A DNA stretch of 64,000 nt from Paraphysomonas bandaiensis (GCA_965644295.1 CBFFRP010000145.1:100610-164609), one strand, 5' to 3'. Shown: positions 11,649 through 23,922, counted from the first letter of the stretch. Numbers and translations are program-made. The notes: generated by a model from the sequence alone, not told the origin.

Positions 11649-12419
11649 TCAAGATTTCCCACTGTTTCCACCCTTTGAATCTTCGTAGAGATCCCAGCAT
11701 GGTTTACAGACAGTCCGTTTTAAACATCCTAGAATCATTTTTCTTCCAAATGGAATAAATGAAGCAGAATACCATATGGCCGCCAGAATTTCAATCAAGA
11801 GGAGGAAGAGAACTAAAGCAATGTGTTGTTTCTAGTAATGGAACAGAAAATCGTTAGCCAGTAAAACTATCAGTAAACGTACAAACTCACCGAGACAGCT
11901 ACTGCAAGCACTACAATAAGCATTATCAAATAAAATGCAGTAGAAAAACGGCGTGTGGGGTGCCACATCTTTATGCACTGTGATTTGGGACCCAAAAGGA
12001 ACCCCGTCGCACATAGTGCAATAATGTTACCGATAACGTAGAGAATGACAAATGTCCGAATATTTTTATCAGTTGGTCCTCCAATTAATGTTAAGGTGCC
12101 CTGTGTATCATAAGATCTATCTATCATTTTATTAGAAATACAACTTACAATGAAGGATAACAAGTATCCAAATCCAGCACACACACAGAAACCGCCAACT
12201 CTCTAGATATTCAACAGCAAATTAATAGTGCTTGATACAAAAGAATCTATCAGATACCTGTTTGAATGTCAACTTTGGACAGCATTTCGCACAAGCTGGT
12301 TCATCCTGGAAAGTGGGGACCATATTTTTAGCCGACTCGGTTATTTTTTGGGTCTGTGACTTCCTGCCCATTAGATCGCCCCAGGAGCTACCACTCTCTT
12401 TTTCATTTCCACCAAACAT
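11649..12419 (-). CDS. SFT2: SFT2-like vesicle transport membrane protein
   Basis: Three exons: 12419-12258, 12202-11891 and 11831-11649, with introns of 55 and 59 nt and all junctions phase 0, giving 218 residues. The N-terminal 50 residues are cytosolic and polar. Four hydrophobic segments follow, and between the second and third lies the diagnostic GFLLGPKSQ...KMWHPTRR signature of SFT2/GOT1-family proteins. The fourth helix ends with the conserved WYSASFIPFGR. Yeast Sft2 is a Golgi membrane protein acting in retrograde endosome-Golgi traffic and vesicle fusion. The start at 12419 is chosen because longer upstream frames are not conserved-looking. Head to head with coatomer gamma. Confidence 0.9.
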
Positions 12420-12960
12420 TTTAGCAAGAGTGGAATTAGTATCAGTGATATTTGGTAATTTATGGCACGGATATTTGGAAGTATATGCGCACACCAGGAG
12501 TCGTATTGGCTGTATGCACATCACTCGACATATCCATATGGTGTATACCGTATACCCACACTCTACGATGTACCATATATGGATATGTATGTGAACATAC
12601 AGCAGTATGCAAAGATTTTTTTGCTGTATACTTTTTGTACTTACCCACTTACAGTATGTACTGCTGTACTGTGCACGTATCATGTGAAAGTATACCACAC
12701 ACGCAGCATCATATTGGCATCCTTTGTATATTTTTGTTCAAAGATGCCTCTAATATTGAGACAATAATTATCTGTATACCAGCCGTAGTTGTATATCAGC
12801 AATATAGAAGTATTTTGCTTCAATTTATTCCCGAAAAATAAGATGCTACGATATATACGTGCATCAGGTCGAGTGCTGCATGCATACAGTACAGATAGAC
12901 ACGACATCATAACATCATAGAAGCAGATATCGAACACAGCAGAATCTGTCGGGTGTTATA
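12420..12960. promoter_or_regulatory. divergent promoter region, SFT2 and COPG
   Basis: 541 bp between two divergent start codons. It contains gtataccgtatac at 12543-12555, the motif type shared with four other divergent promoters in this window. Repeat A copy 2 occupies 12716-12832, close to the COPG side. Assignment as a promoter is inferred from position. Confidence 0.5.
12716..12832 (+). repeat. dispersed repeat A, copy 2
   Basis: Matches 4222-4340 in the same orientation (ggcatcctttgtatattttt at the start, gcttcaatttatt at the end). It ends 128 bp before the COPG start codon, so it may contribute to that promoter or 5' UTR. Confidence 0.8.
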
Positions 12961-15940
12961 ATGGCCTCTTACAAGAGCAAAGGAAGCGTAAGGAGTCAGC
13001 ATGGAGGGAGGTCGACTGCGGGTCGTGTTGTGGATGAGAGCGATGGCCTTCAGAAGCCTCTAGCGGCTACTCTCATACAGGAGTTCCAGAACCTGAAAGA
13101 TAAATTCAAAGAAGACGATGAGTATGATAGAGGTGTGTGTCTGTATGTTTGTATAGTGAGTGAGCTGATGATGTGCGCAGAGGCCCCCTATCAGTATCTG
13201 GAGAAGGCCACTGTGCTGCAGGAGTGCCGCGTGTTTCATGATGCATCTGTTGTCACTCAGAATCCGCGCCGATGCTGTTTGCTTATCACGAAATTACTTT
13301 TTCTTCTTGTAAAGGGCGATACATTTACGTCATCTGAAATCACAGAAGTGTTTTTTGGTGTCACCAAACTATTTCAATCATCAGATGTGAATCTTCGGCG
13401 CATGATGTATCTATTTATTAAGGAGGTGGCACAAACTTGCAATCCAGATGACGTTATCATTGTTACAAGCTCTCTTACGAAAGATATGAATACGGGCGAG
13501 GATTTATATCGTGCCAATTCTATGAGAGTTTTGGCCAAGATTATAGATGCAGCCATGCTTGGCGCGATAGAGCGGTATTTGAAACAAGCTATCGTTGATA
13601 GAAATGCTTTCGTGGCCTCTTCGGCGCTCATGGCTGGACTACAACTCTTTCGCACTTGTCCAGATGTGGTTCGGCGTTGGATCAATGAAGTGCAGGAGGC
13701 AGTTACGTCAGTGAATGATATGGTGCAGTATCACGCTCTTTCCCTGCTCTACAATATCAAACAGCACGACCGTCTCGCTGTCTCCAAAACGGTACAGCAA
13801 CTTTCAAAAGGATCTCTCCGTTCTCCCTTGGCGACCTGTCTCCTTATACGATACACCAGTGGTCTCCTGCGAGAGGACATGAGCTCCACGAACGCTCGTA
13901 ATTCGTACCAGTTTCTGGAGAACTGTTTAAGGCACAAGAGCGACATGGTAATATACGAAGCAGCTAAAGCTATTTGCAACCTACCTGGAGTGGAGGCTTC
14001 GGACTTAAACCCTGCTATTACAGTGCTTCAGCTCTTTTTATCTTCTCCTAAACCCTCTTTGCGATTTGCAGCTATCCGTACCCTGAGTGAAGTAGCTACC
14101 CGCCACCCCTCTAGTCTGTCGAAATGCAATGATGATATGGAAGGCCTGGTGGGTGATTCGAACAGGTCCATCGCAACCTTAGCTATCACCACTCTTCTTA
14201 AGACTGGCAACGAATCCAGTATTGAGCGGCTAATGAAGCAGATTTCTTCATTTATGACCGAAATAGGTGATGAATTTAAAGTGGTGGTGGTGCAGGCTGT
14301 TCGTGAACTCTGTGTCAAGTATCCATCCAAAAATAGAATTCTTGTGGGCTTCCTTGCCACTTTCCTGAGGGAAGAGGGTGGCTTTGATTTCAAAAAGAGC
14401 ATCGTGGACAGCATCTTGGATCTGATGCAGTCCATTCCAGAGACGAAAGAAACATCTCTACTTCACTTGTGTGAGTTTATAGAGGACTGCGAGTTTGGCG
14501 AGCTCATCGTGCAGGTGATGCATGTTCTCGGGCGTGTAGGCCCGACCACATCTGCACCATCCCGTTATATTCGCTTCATTTTCAATAGGGTGATTTTGGA
14601 AAACGCTGCAGTGCGTGCAGCAGCAGTCAGTACTCTAGGGTCATTCGCCACACGCCTTCCGGAGCTTCGCCCCTCCATCATTATACTCCTGAAGCGATCC
14701 CTTAGTGATGATGATGACGAGGTTCGTGATCGTGCTGCGGTGCTACTCAAGACTTTTGAGGGTCGCGAAGGGGGCGACGAAGGTACAGAGGAAGAAAAGA
14801 CTGTGAAGGACATCAGTACACTCAATTTCTTGTTGGAAGAGCCTTTGCCTATGTCTTTTTCTGCTCTTGATAGGTCCGTAAGGGCATACGTATCCCACCC
14901 TTCTGCCACAACGGACCCACGCCCTCTGTCCATTGCCTCGTTACCCATTATAGAAGATACATACTCGCAGGTTGCTGCCTCCAAGGCTGCTGCAACAGGG
15001 AGATCCATTGGTAGTGCTGTGGGGGCGAGCAAGGCCAGCGGGGTGACTCAAGCAGAGAATGAGACTCACGCAGACCCAGCCAGTGCTTTATATAAGATCC
15101 CAGAGCTAGCCCACCTTGGCAGAGCATTCCGGTCCACGAAGGAGATAGCACTGACAGAGTCTGAAATGGAATATGTGGTCTCCTGTGTAAAGCACATATT
15201 TGATGCCCATGTGGTACTGCAGTTTGCAGTGGTGAACACAATTGATGATCAGCGCCTGATTGATGTGGGAGTGGCCGTAGAATTATCAGACGAGGACTCA
15301 TATTGTGTGGAAAGCGAGGTGCGTGCCCCAGTGGCTAGGTACGCGGATACTACCCACTGTTATGTCTGTATCGCCCGGGCAGATGATACCAACCCAGGGG
15401 CTACCTGTACGGTTTCATGTGAGTTGCGATTCCGTGTGGTTCAGGTCGATCCCACCACAGGGGAAGTGGAGGGTGATGAAGAAGGATACGAAGAGGAATA
15501 TGCTCTTGAGGCTGTTGATATCAACACCAATGACTTCATGGCAAAAATTTCCTTCCCTGATTTCCGTCGATCATGGTGGGTGCATGATTTGTTATTGTGT
15601 TGGTGATAGTTTTAACTGAATCACTTGTAGGGAACAAGTTGGCAACGATGGTGAGGTACTAGAGAAGTTCGCTCTACAATTTAAGAAACTTACTGATGCG
15701 GTAGCGGCAGTAGTAGACTTTCTTGGCATGCAACCTTGTGATGGCACTGGCACTGTAAGCGAGTCCTCATTAAAGAGTAAGTCGCACACACTTCACCTCA
15801 CTGGCATGTTCCTCGGAAACGTATCTGTACTGGTACGGGCTCAGCTACAGCTCGATGAGGCTGCAGGGGTTGTGCTTAAAATGGCAGTGAGATCAGAGAA
15901 CAGGGAAGTGAGTCAAATGGTGGCGGAGTGCATTCGTTAA
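12961..15940 (+). CDS. COPG: coatomer subunit gamma
   Basis: Gamma subunit of the COPI coat, which makes Golgi-to-ER and intra-Golgi vesicles. Predicted exons are 12961-13132, 13181-15575 and 15631-15940, giving 958 residues against about 870 in animals. Family signatures include EKATVLQE..VF, VTKLFQS...LRRMMYL and VIIVTSSLTKDM..GEDLYRANS..RVL (HEAT-repeat adaptin-like trunk), then IERYLKQAIVDR; the C-terminal appendage ends with VDFLGMQPCDGT...HTLHLTGMFLG. The 48-nt segment 13133-13180 reads through in frame but has GTGTGT...GCGCAG ends and inserts 16 residues absent from the family, so I treat it as an in-frame intron. The 55-nt intron at 15576-15630 is needed to reach the appendage end. 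A Glu/Asp-rich loop near 15480 and a Ser/Ala-rich hinge near 14980 explain the extra length. Confidence 0.95.
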
Positions 15941-17671
15941 TATTTCAAAGTGTGCGTTTGTGAAGTGACTTGACTATGAAGGTGCTGTACATTAGTGTAG
16001 TCTTGCCAAATGAGGTGATGTGATAACGTAGTGATGAAAGAAGTATGTCTCATTTTGGTACTGCTGCCGTAAGTTTCAATTCATGCTGGAGTACGTATAG
16101 TTAAGAATCTTTCGGCAATTCAATTTGTGTACACTTCGAAATATCGCAAGTATCGTTTCATTGACTTTGAACAGAAATTTATGCCTTATTGCCGAAGAGC
16201 CTAAAATATATCATTTCTTATCTACACACAATGCCACATGCAGACGAAATGTGAATTACTATAAGAAAGTATAGAGCTCTTGCACACGCACTCTATCTAA
16301 CAATAGCATTGCAATATATAGTTCCCTACTACCTACTAGTCCTGGTGTAATTATTGTGTGGATTTCTAAACTTATCGAAACGGGTTGCCAGAGAACAATC
16401 CACGTCACTTAGATCGAATTTTTATTCCGTATTCTGGTTCGTTTCTATTATAAACTTCCAAAATAGTATATTTTGGCCCATATATGATATATTTGTTAAT
16501 ATTATATATTAAGTCTTTATAACGACTAACGTAAGATGTTAGTAAAATGTAGTTATGACTTAACAGTTTCTTCTATGTTGGGATAACTGCCGTAGCATAT
16601 AATTACTTATGCTTTAATATATCCCCAAAAATAAATATGAGAAATGTGATCGAGAAATAGATGACAAGAAACAAGAAACATAATTGTACACAGGACATTT
16701 TAGTTGAAAACATATCAGAATTGTACAAACTAGCAGATAGAGCTCGCTTTTAATTTGTTAATTGCGTGTAAAAGCCTAATTACCAATCCAGTCGAGCAGA
16801 ATTTACTTGTTTCATTCGTCAAGCTTAAACATTATTCTTTTATTCGTGACCAAGAAATTTACCCCCCCCCATTATTGCCACAACGAAAAGATCTCAACAG
16901 CTTAAAATTTAGTGCTTAATCTTATACAAGAGTGTTTCATGCTCAGTCAACATTATGCGCACCTGTACGAGACGTATTACGTATTACTACTAAAAACAAA
17001 CCACGTTATGCTATTTGTACTTTGTACTAAATATATATGTTGTGTACATTTTGCTGACATCGACAACTGAAATCTGAAATATTTTCATTTATCTTGCTAT
17101 CATTCATGTTGTTTGATAAACATCATTTCTTTAGTTGTATGGCTAAAGTTATTGCCTCCAAGCGATCTACTCATTAAGCTACTGTGAAACAACAGGACTA
17201 TTTAGCAATGACTACTTCTTCGAATTTAGTTGCGATAAAATACTTACGATAAAATTCACCGAAGAGTATGTTGTAGATACAAAATTTATGTAGCACGGAC
17301 CCCAGACTCTTTAGTCAGACACACATGCAAGCCTGTCGCACATATCTAGTAATTAGCAGTCTCTGTTAGAAGTATTTTAGATAGTTTTACACCACAGAAA
17401 ATATGACAAAAGTAGCAGATATATATCACAGCAGTGAAATGTATCTGATTCTAACTTTCAACGATGTGACTACACATAAAAAAGAACATTAAAAACGTGC
17501 ATGATACGAGCACATTAAACACCAAAAACAACTCATGTAGTTGTCACGAACGACAAGAGGACCGAAGAACAAAAAGATCTTTCCGGCAATATACTTTATC
17601 CAATGAGGAGGCGTAGTATAATTACTACTCTATGAGACTTTCTATGTCTCCTGTATGTGGATCCAAGGTTG
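15941..17671. other. intergenic, no gene seen
   Basis: AT-rich convergent intergenic region of 1.7 kb between coatomer gamma and the histidine kinase. It has a C9 tract near 16863 and many TATA-like words, but no coding frame or repeat I can support. Confidence 0.5.
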
Positions 17672-20029
17672 TCACCGCCGTGCAAGCGTAGCCTTTAGAG
17701 AATGCCATTTTTTCAGACACTGATAAACATTTAAATCGCGACTACAAAAACGCAACATAAACTTACACAATTTCTTCAAAACATCTTCTACATTTTCCAG
17801 GCTACACGGCTTAGTGATAACATCATTTGCACCAGATAGCATAAACCCTTCAATATCTTCAGGTGTAACATTTCCGGTCAAAAAAACAATCATCCCCTGA
17901 TATCCCATAGTTCGAATAAGTGCTGTGGCATCTGTACCACACATTTCCGGCATAGTGGCATCCATAAATATCAAATCAAAAGGAGAGTCAGAGTCGATCG
18001 ACTCTCGTACTTTATCCACCGCTTCAAGGCCATTCTCTGCTTGAGATATGTGACCAACTTTAGGTTCAATTAGACGGGTTAGCATCTTTCGATTCACTGC
18101 GGAGTCGTCAACCACAAGAACCTTCACATCACTTTCACTTAAAGAATTTTGTTCACAAATACCACACGTCGGAAGGAAACTCTTCTCAGTTCGCTGACGT
18201 GGAGTTGTGGCACTGAATACCTGGTTAGTCGCCTCAGAAGCAACATCCAGCTCCACAAAGAACAAAGAGCCTACGCCAGGCTTAGAAGTGACTCCTATGC
18301 GTCCCCCATGAAGGTCCATTATCTTCTTAGATACTGAATATATATAACATATTACAACGCGAGAGATGTGTGATGCATGCAAGTACACTCACTCCATAAG
18401 CCAATGCCTGACCCACCACCATTTTGCAATTGGGCTGCATTAAACTGAACAATCTCTCCAAATAATTTTTGCTGATTTACCTACAAAACAATAAAAAATG
18501 TACCCAAATAGGCTGAGTGTATACCGGTGATATTCCTACTCCGTTGTCACGCACTTCGATCCGCACAACGCTGCTGTACAATTCATGCGAAGTATCATAT
18601 ACTTTGCTTGTTCGAATTCCTGTTACCGCCCTGTGTACATTATTTTCGGGAGAACATGATGCTTTTTCAGTCAAATATGCGTAGACATCAACTTGACCCC
18701 TCTTGGAAGTAAATTTTAATGCATTTGAAATTAGGTTTCTCAGAACTTGGCTGATCTTTCGATAGTCAGCATTGACGTGAATGTTATATGTACTCAGATC
18801 AGGGTCGATGCGTGAGGTACCGGTATGTGTATAACACACTTCCTTCTGGCGAGCCTGAGTAGAGTTAGCACATAGTGCAGATGATCAACAACTATACCTG
18901 AGCACCGAAAGGGTCTGCAACATCTTGGATTAAGCGGACAACAGACACGTATTCTTTCTCTAGCATAACACTACCAGCCTCCAGCTTATTGGCTAGAAGA
19001 AACTCATTCAGGATGTCAATTGCTACTTTACAAGAAGCATTAACATCGTCAAGAATACCCTTGAAATCGGCGCAATTTTGAGCTACGCTATCCCACTCTT
19101 TGGTCAGCAGCTGAATACCCATGTAAACTGCATTCAGAGGTGTCCGGATTTCATGAGACATGTAGCTTACGTAATCTCGCTTGGTCTTAATAGTATGCTG
19201 TCATGACATAATTACAAATATATCAATGAGATGCGAAACAAACCTCAGCAATGGACTTATCATGCCTTGCTTGGCGTCCAGGGATAGTAGTCGCAAGAAT
19301 GCAGATTATCATGTCAACATATCCTGTGTTTCTTAAGTCACTGGTCACAATTAGCAATACAAATTTCAAGACAATATTCAATGTAAAAAGGAGTGGATAA
19401 AACATAGCGTACAACGCATCTACTTTGGCCTTAGGAGATAATATCATTGATTTGTGCCAGCGATGCAAAACAATCACACCAACAATGAGTGCAGTTGCAA
19501 CTGATATCCCACGACAGATTGAATTCCAAGAATATGTAACAATATCAGGTCGGAATGGTCTCCACAGAAACGACTGCATAACGAATATGGTCAATACCCA
19601 CACACAACCTACTGTTACCACGGTTTTCCATGAGCACCCATCGTATAACAAAAGGCTCAACAGCGCCCCTCGAAGCAAAATCTCTCGTGCCAGCAAACCA
19701 ACAAAAGCAAACGGAACAGCACCGGATGTTCCAGCCACAGCATATGCGATGTAAGTCATTAGTCCGGGGAGTGCTAACGAGAGAACTATCAAATATCGCG
19801 GAAGAATGTCACGAAGTGGTAAGCGGAAGTCAAGCAGCGTGTCCAGAGCCATCGGTAGAGCAGCTGAAAATGTGGCGATAAGAGATGCATTGAAGAGGTA
19901 CCCACTGTATAAGTCAACTGAGGCGAAAAACAATGAATCAGAAAAATTCTGATTGGTCAGCACAGGCAGGATGGAGGAGAGAGCAGCTAGTAGGGTCATA
20001 GTGATACATATCTCGCAGGCGTACTTCAT
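17672..20029 (-). CDS. membrane hybrid histidine kinase
   Basis: Five exons: 20029-19244, 19197-18898, 18854-18525, 18480-18393 and 18333-17672, with introns of 43-59 nt, giving 721 residues. Residues 1-262 hold about seven hydrophobic segments and resemble no sensor domain I can name. HisKA follows with H-box MSHEIRTPLNAV (phospho-acceptor His). The HATPase has N-box NLISNALKFTS, G1 DNGVGIS and G2 GGGSGIGLWISKKI. A receiver domain starts at VKVLVVDDSAVNRKML with phospho-acceptor Asp in FMDATMPEM and the invariant Lys in ITKPC. All catalytic motifs are present, so the protein should autophosphorylate and pass phosphate to its own receiver; no HPt partner is in the window. The C-terminal tail after DVLKKL may be affected by an unrecognised splice. 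Head to head with the MATCAP-like gene. Confidence 0.92.
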
Positions 20030-20575
20030 GGTAGAGGCGCAGTGCAGTGCAGAGCATTAACTGGCGAACCAACACTGTCGAGCTATATATTGCTACAGTT
20101 TGATGGCGAATAACAAGCTCTGACTGGTGCGGTGTGACAGTGATGTGTGTCTTGTCTGTGGGAGTGAGGGGATAGTGCAGGGGCCAAGTGACAGCAGTGC
20201 GGAGTGGGACCCATACGCTGGAAGTCGAGTGTTCATACAGGAGCACACTGGATATGGATGTGTTTTTTTGGGTATCTTCAACATGATGAAGTCGTGTGTG
20301 AGGTGAAAGAATTCGATTCGTCGAATGAAGCATCCTCTATATTTATTGGAGGTATATTATTGGCTTCTTACTCTTCAGTGATATGTTCAGTGTAGCAATT
20401 ACTGTATATGGCCGGCATACTCCACACTACAGCACCATATACAACAGCACTGCTGCAGCTAACGTTACGGTTCATCTTGAAACAGCGGAACAGTGAGACA
20501 TGCATAAGAGATCGTCTCAAGAGTCTCTCAGCCTGCCTATAACTGACTATCGAGAGGAATGTAGGCATAGAAGAC
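20030..20575. promoter_or_regulatory. divergent promoter region, histidine kinase and MATCAP-like
   Basis: 546 bp between divergent start codons. It lacks a clear GTATACCG motif and has only ctgtatatggccggcatac near 20401, a degenerate version. No other signal is recognised. Confidence 0.4.
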
Positions 20576-22169
20576 ATGTTTTCAAAACTTCGACCCACTA
20601 ATGAAGCTGCAGAGAAAAGAAGATTTTTTGCTGCCGTGAGGAGAGGAAAGGTCTACAATCCTCTATTTCAGTACTCAGATGAAGCGTTTTGTCAAGAAGT
20701 AATTGCTGCTTTTGATACTGTGTTTTATACCAATGCTTACGCGGAGATGGCGGAAAAGATTCTAGATGCGGTGATTGCCAAATACGGGGATGGCGCCCAA
20801 TACAAGGCCCTCGTTTGGGGACGCCAAATCAGGTAGATATACACTGTTTGCTTACACTTGTCTAAATTTGTATGTTAGTCCGAAGCATTCACTCAACAGG
20901 GCAAGAGAGTATATTCAAGAGCACAATCTTAGTGCCAAAGCTGTGATGGGCGATACTATGGTGACTACAATGGGAAACAAAACACTGAATCTTGTTCCTA
21001 CACCAGGATATTACAGGTAAGTGTCATCCGTTGGTCATTATATAGTATGACGAGGTCATTATAGAGATATTCGCCTGGAGAGTTTGCTTGACCACGAACT
21101 GTCAGTGCACTATATTCGACGGGTCAATCATCGAAACCTAGAGTCCAACATAAGGTATGTGATATACATTGTGAACACCACTTCTGCAGGCGTAACGATC
21201 GAAGCAATAGTTTCAAGAACTATCAACAGTGTTTTATTACTATTTTTGCTGAGATATACATTTACTTATTGTGTATTCGTATTTTTCATGCTACTAGCCG
21301 ACTACGGTGTCACTGATTTATGTAGGAAAAGTCTTCGTGGCCAGCGTGCCCAGTGGGTGTCATCCCAGCTCTCCACGGAGCATACCGTTCAGCCCAATAT
21401 CTCGCGGCTGCTGGAGAAGCAGTCTCTTACAATGGATGAGGAGGGACTGGCCTCACTTGTGACGCACGCCTGGTATACGAACTGCTATCTACTATTCCAG
21501 CCAGCGCTATGCAACTATATTGTACATCAAGCTAGAAGACTATCCTTTCATGACCTGTATCAACTCATTGTAAAGAAAGGGTATTGTGTGGACGAGGATG
21601 ATGCCTGGACACAGGTACAAAACTATGGTAGAGATTTTTTATGTGCATCAACTGTGCAGTATATATCGCGATTTGGAATCTAAAACAATTGTACTTTTTG
21701 TTGAGATGTTTTGCTTATGAGTCAATAAATATTAATATTTATTGCTCTTTGTTCAATAGGTGATGCGAGCGAAACGAGGATGCCGAGACACGTCAATACC
21801 AGGGGCATTTTGCAAAGACATCCTCTACTTTATAGGTAGCTGTTGTTGCATATACAAGTTGCTGTTCTCTGTTCTCCTGCCCGTTGAAATGTCTAGGTAT
21901 TGCTCACGTTTTCCCAATCTACAGGGGCCATAAGACTTCTTGACGAACTAGACCGCGTCGATTTACGCCTTCTCTTCCTAGGAAAGCTACGACTAGAGGA
22001 GTATTATAGTCTCTCCCGGTATTTATGTCAGAATCTTCATGATAGTATTTCTTCTGATGAACAAGGAAAAGCATGTTTACCACATTTTCTGGCTACTCCA
22101 AGTGACGCAGAAAAGTATATGGAGAGACTACAAGCAGTGAAACGCGAAAACTTTAAATTTTGTGTTTAA
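20576..22169 (+). CDS. MATCAP/DUF1704-family metallopeptidase (tyrosine carboxypeptidase-like)
   Basis: Six exons: 20576-20832, 20900-21016, 21065-21154, 21326-21614, 21760-21835 and 21925-22169, giving 357 residues. The junctions are set by frame and by family similarity. The HExxxH zinc motif of this family is LLDHELSVHYIRRVNHRN (His135, Glu136, His140), and the third ligand region is DEEGLASLVTH. Other family landmarks are a Tyr/Leu-rich helix (YLLFQPALCNYIVHQA), LSFHDLYQLI, and RAKRGCRDTSIPGAFCKDILY. Animal MATCAP (KIAA0895-type) proteins remove the C-terminal tyrosine of alpha-tubulin, so a microtubule substrate is possible in a flagellated cell, but the family also occurs in bacteria with unknown substrates. 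It is shorter at the N terminus than the animal enzymes. Confidence 0.85.
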
Positions 22170-23122
22170 TGGAAATCTAAAACCATAACCTTCGCCACAC
22201 TGATTGGTATGACTGCTGCACTATATATGCGTGAAGATTTACTGTATTAATCGGATTTTCATTGTCGTATACTGTAAATTTATTAAAGTCTGTCTATAAT
22301 ATATATATAATATATACTATTGGAAATTGAGACTATGTTAGTGTGAATTATACAGGAACATATAAGCATATGTACACATCAACTGAGTCAATTGGCTATG
22401 TGCCCAATCCCAAAGTGCATTTAAGATATTGCTTTTGAAATAGTCCACTATGACATGGTAAATGTTGAGTTGACTTTACCAATTGCACTCTATTAACTCA
22501 CTTTAATAGCACAGTATATATCGCATCATACTGCGGGACTCAACAGTAAAAATTATTTATTTCCAATCTTCCAATGCATAAGAGGCTATTTTTAGCGCTG
22601 ATTCTACATACTCACTTAAACCTTACGTGCTCAAACCCTTCGCCATGTCAACTGCTCGTGTAGTCGTGTAGATCACAGATTCCAACAATGCCATAATAGC
22701 TCTCCCCTACCTTGGATGTATACATGTATAATGTATACATGGAGCTTCTTTTCGTCTATGGTCAATGTATGCGTTAATTGGCCTGCCAAGGCATTGGTTA
22801 GCTTACTTATCCCTTAAAATACATGCATAGATCACGCATATATAATTAGCACGATCACTACACTAGGGTACTTCATAGGAAGAGGGAAACACGAATTTCG
22901 TATTTTCTCCTATCTCTTCTACCGAGGGCTCGCCAGGACTAACTATTGTTGTCAGTTTTGTGCTGGTGATACACTTTTGGCACTACACTAATATTAAGAA
23001 GAACATTTCATACACCTAAAATATAAATCGCACATACCGTAAAGCTCGCTAATATCTTTATTTACCACAAATATATACATATACAAAAAATTAGCCGCAA
23101 TGTTTTACACATGACAACAACA
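22170..23122. other. intergenic, no gene seen
   Basis: About 950 bp between convergent genes. TA-rich sequence at 22295-22320 and a small inverted repeat tgtatacatgtataatgtatacatgg at about 22717-22742 are visible. There is no coding frame. Confidence 0.5.
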
Positions 23123-23509
23123 CTACGCATCGGCCGATAATAAATGACTACGCAAAATTACATTAGCACATCTTTCGACGTTGGATCTCTGAGTTTGGCA
23201 CATGTTGGGGGTCTTGATTTGACATTGCTGCAGCTTACTGATATAGCCAGCGCATTTCCTAGTAACATCACCATATGCTCTGTCGACCGACTTCCTGCAC
23301 TCCTGAAGCTTGACACTTTCTCGTTTCACACAGTCCGTATCGCCCTGGACACATGGTTTCGCGAGCTTGTTGCAAAGAGAGTAGTCGTGCTTCAAGTGCG
23401 CTGCAGCTATCTGCTGAGGCTGACTGAAAGTAACAAACGCGCTATACAGGCAGGCCATGTACATGGCAGCAAGCAGCAGAACTTTCACAACATCAACCCC
23501 ACACTTCAT
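23123..23509 (-). CDS. small membrane protein with a twin CX9C (CHCH-like) motif
   Basis: 128 residues, one exon. Residues about 9-28 form a hydrophobic segment (VVKVLLLAAMYMACLYSAF), either a signal anchor or a leader. After it come eight cysteines. The last four read CX9C-X7-CX9C (CAGYISKLQQC then CQTQRSNVERC), the twin-CX9C coiled-coil-helix pattern of mitochondrial intermembrane-space proteins; the first four (CX6C, CX6C, CX10C) look like a diverged partner hairpin. CHCH proteins are usually soluble substrates of Mia40. A membrane-anchored version could face the intermembrane space, or the protein could be secretory. No named family was recognised. Confidence 0.65.
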   Translation of the reverse strand: MKCGVDVVKVLLLAAMYMACLYSAFVTFSQPQQIAAAHLKHDYSLCNKLAKPCVQGDTDCVKRESVKLQECRKSVDRAYGDVTRKCAGYISKLQQCQIKTPNMCQTQRSNVERCANVILRSHLLSADA

Positions 23510-23922
23510 GTTTCGATCTCAGATTAGTGAGCTGGAAGCCTCCTGTGAGAACTCGCTCTGCCTGTGTACGCCTCCATGCTGCCTCAGCTCATAGTGCTAT
23601 ACTACCACCGTATACCGCGTATACCATCCCCTTCACATGTACAGCAGCATACATCAGTGTATGTGAGCAGGCGTGCATGTATGTGTATGTATGTGTGTAC
23701 ATGACTATGAGGCTCTTCAGTTACTCTTTCAGTTATTCGCTTCATACTTTAAGCAGCAGACTATCGACACACAGTGACTACATCTAGATGTCACCAGTGG
23801 TTGACTGGGCAGTCATCGCTGCGTAGGTCCATTAATATACCCAACTAGTGGCGCGGCTGCAGGGCTGTGGCGTTCTATAATCGCAATGCAGTGTCCATTC
23901 TCCGCAACGAATATATAAAATC
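23510..23922. promoter_or_regulatory. divergent promoter region, CHCH-like and RCC1 genes
   Basis: 413 bp between divergent start codons. It holds cgtataccgcgtatacc at 23609-23625, two GTATACC half-sites in tandem, matching the motif of other divergent promoters here. Confidence 0.5.

Noticed and set aside
12222-12841. Overlapping frames in the SFT2-COPG interval
   Set aside because: They overlap the promoter and SFT2 exon 1 in other frames and show no family; they include repeat A sequence.
17740-17775. A possible 25-nt intron near the end of the histidine kinase
   Set aside because: gtaagt...ttgtag is present, but 25 nt is shorter than every other intron here (39 nt minimum), so I kept the frame unspliced.
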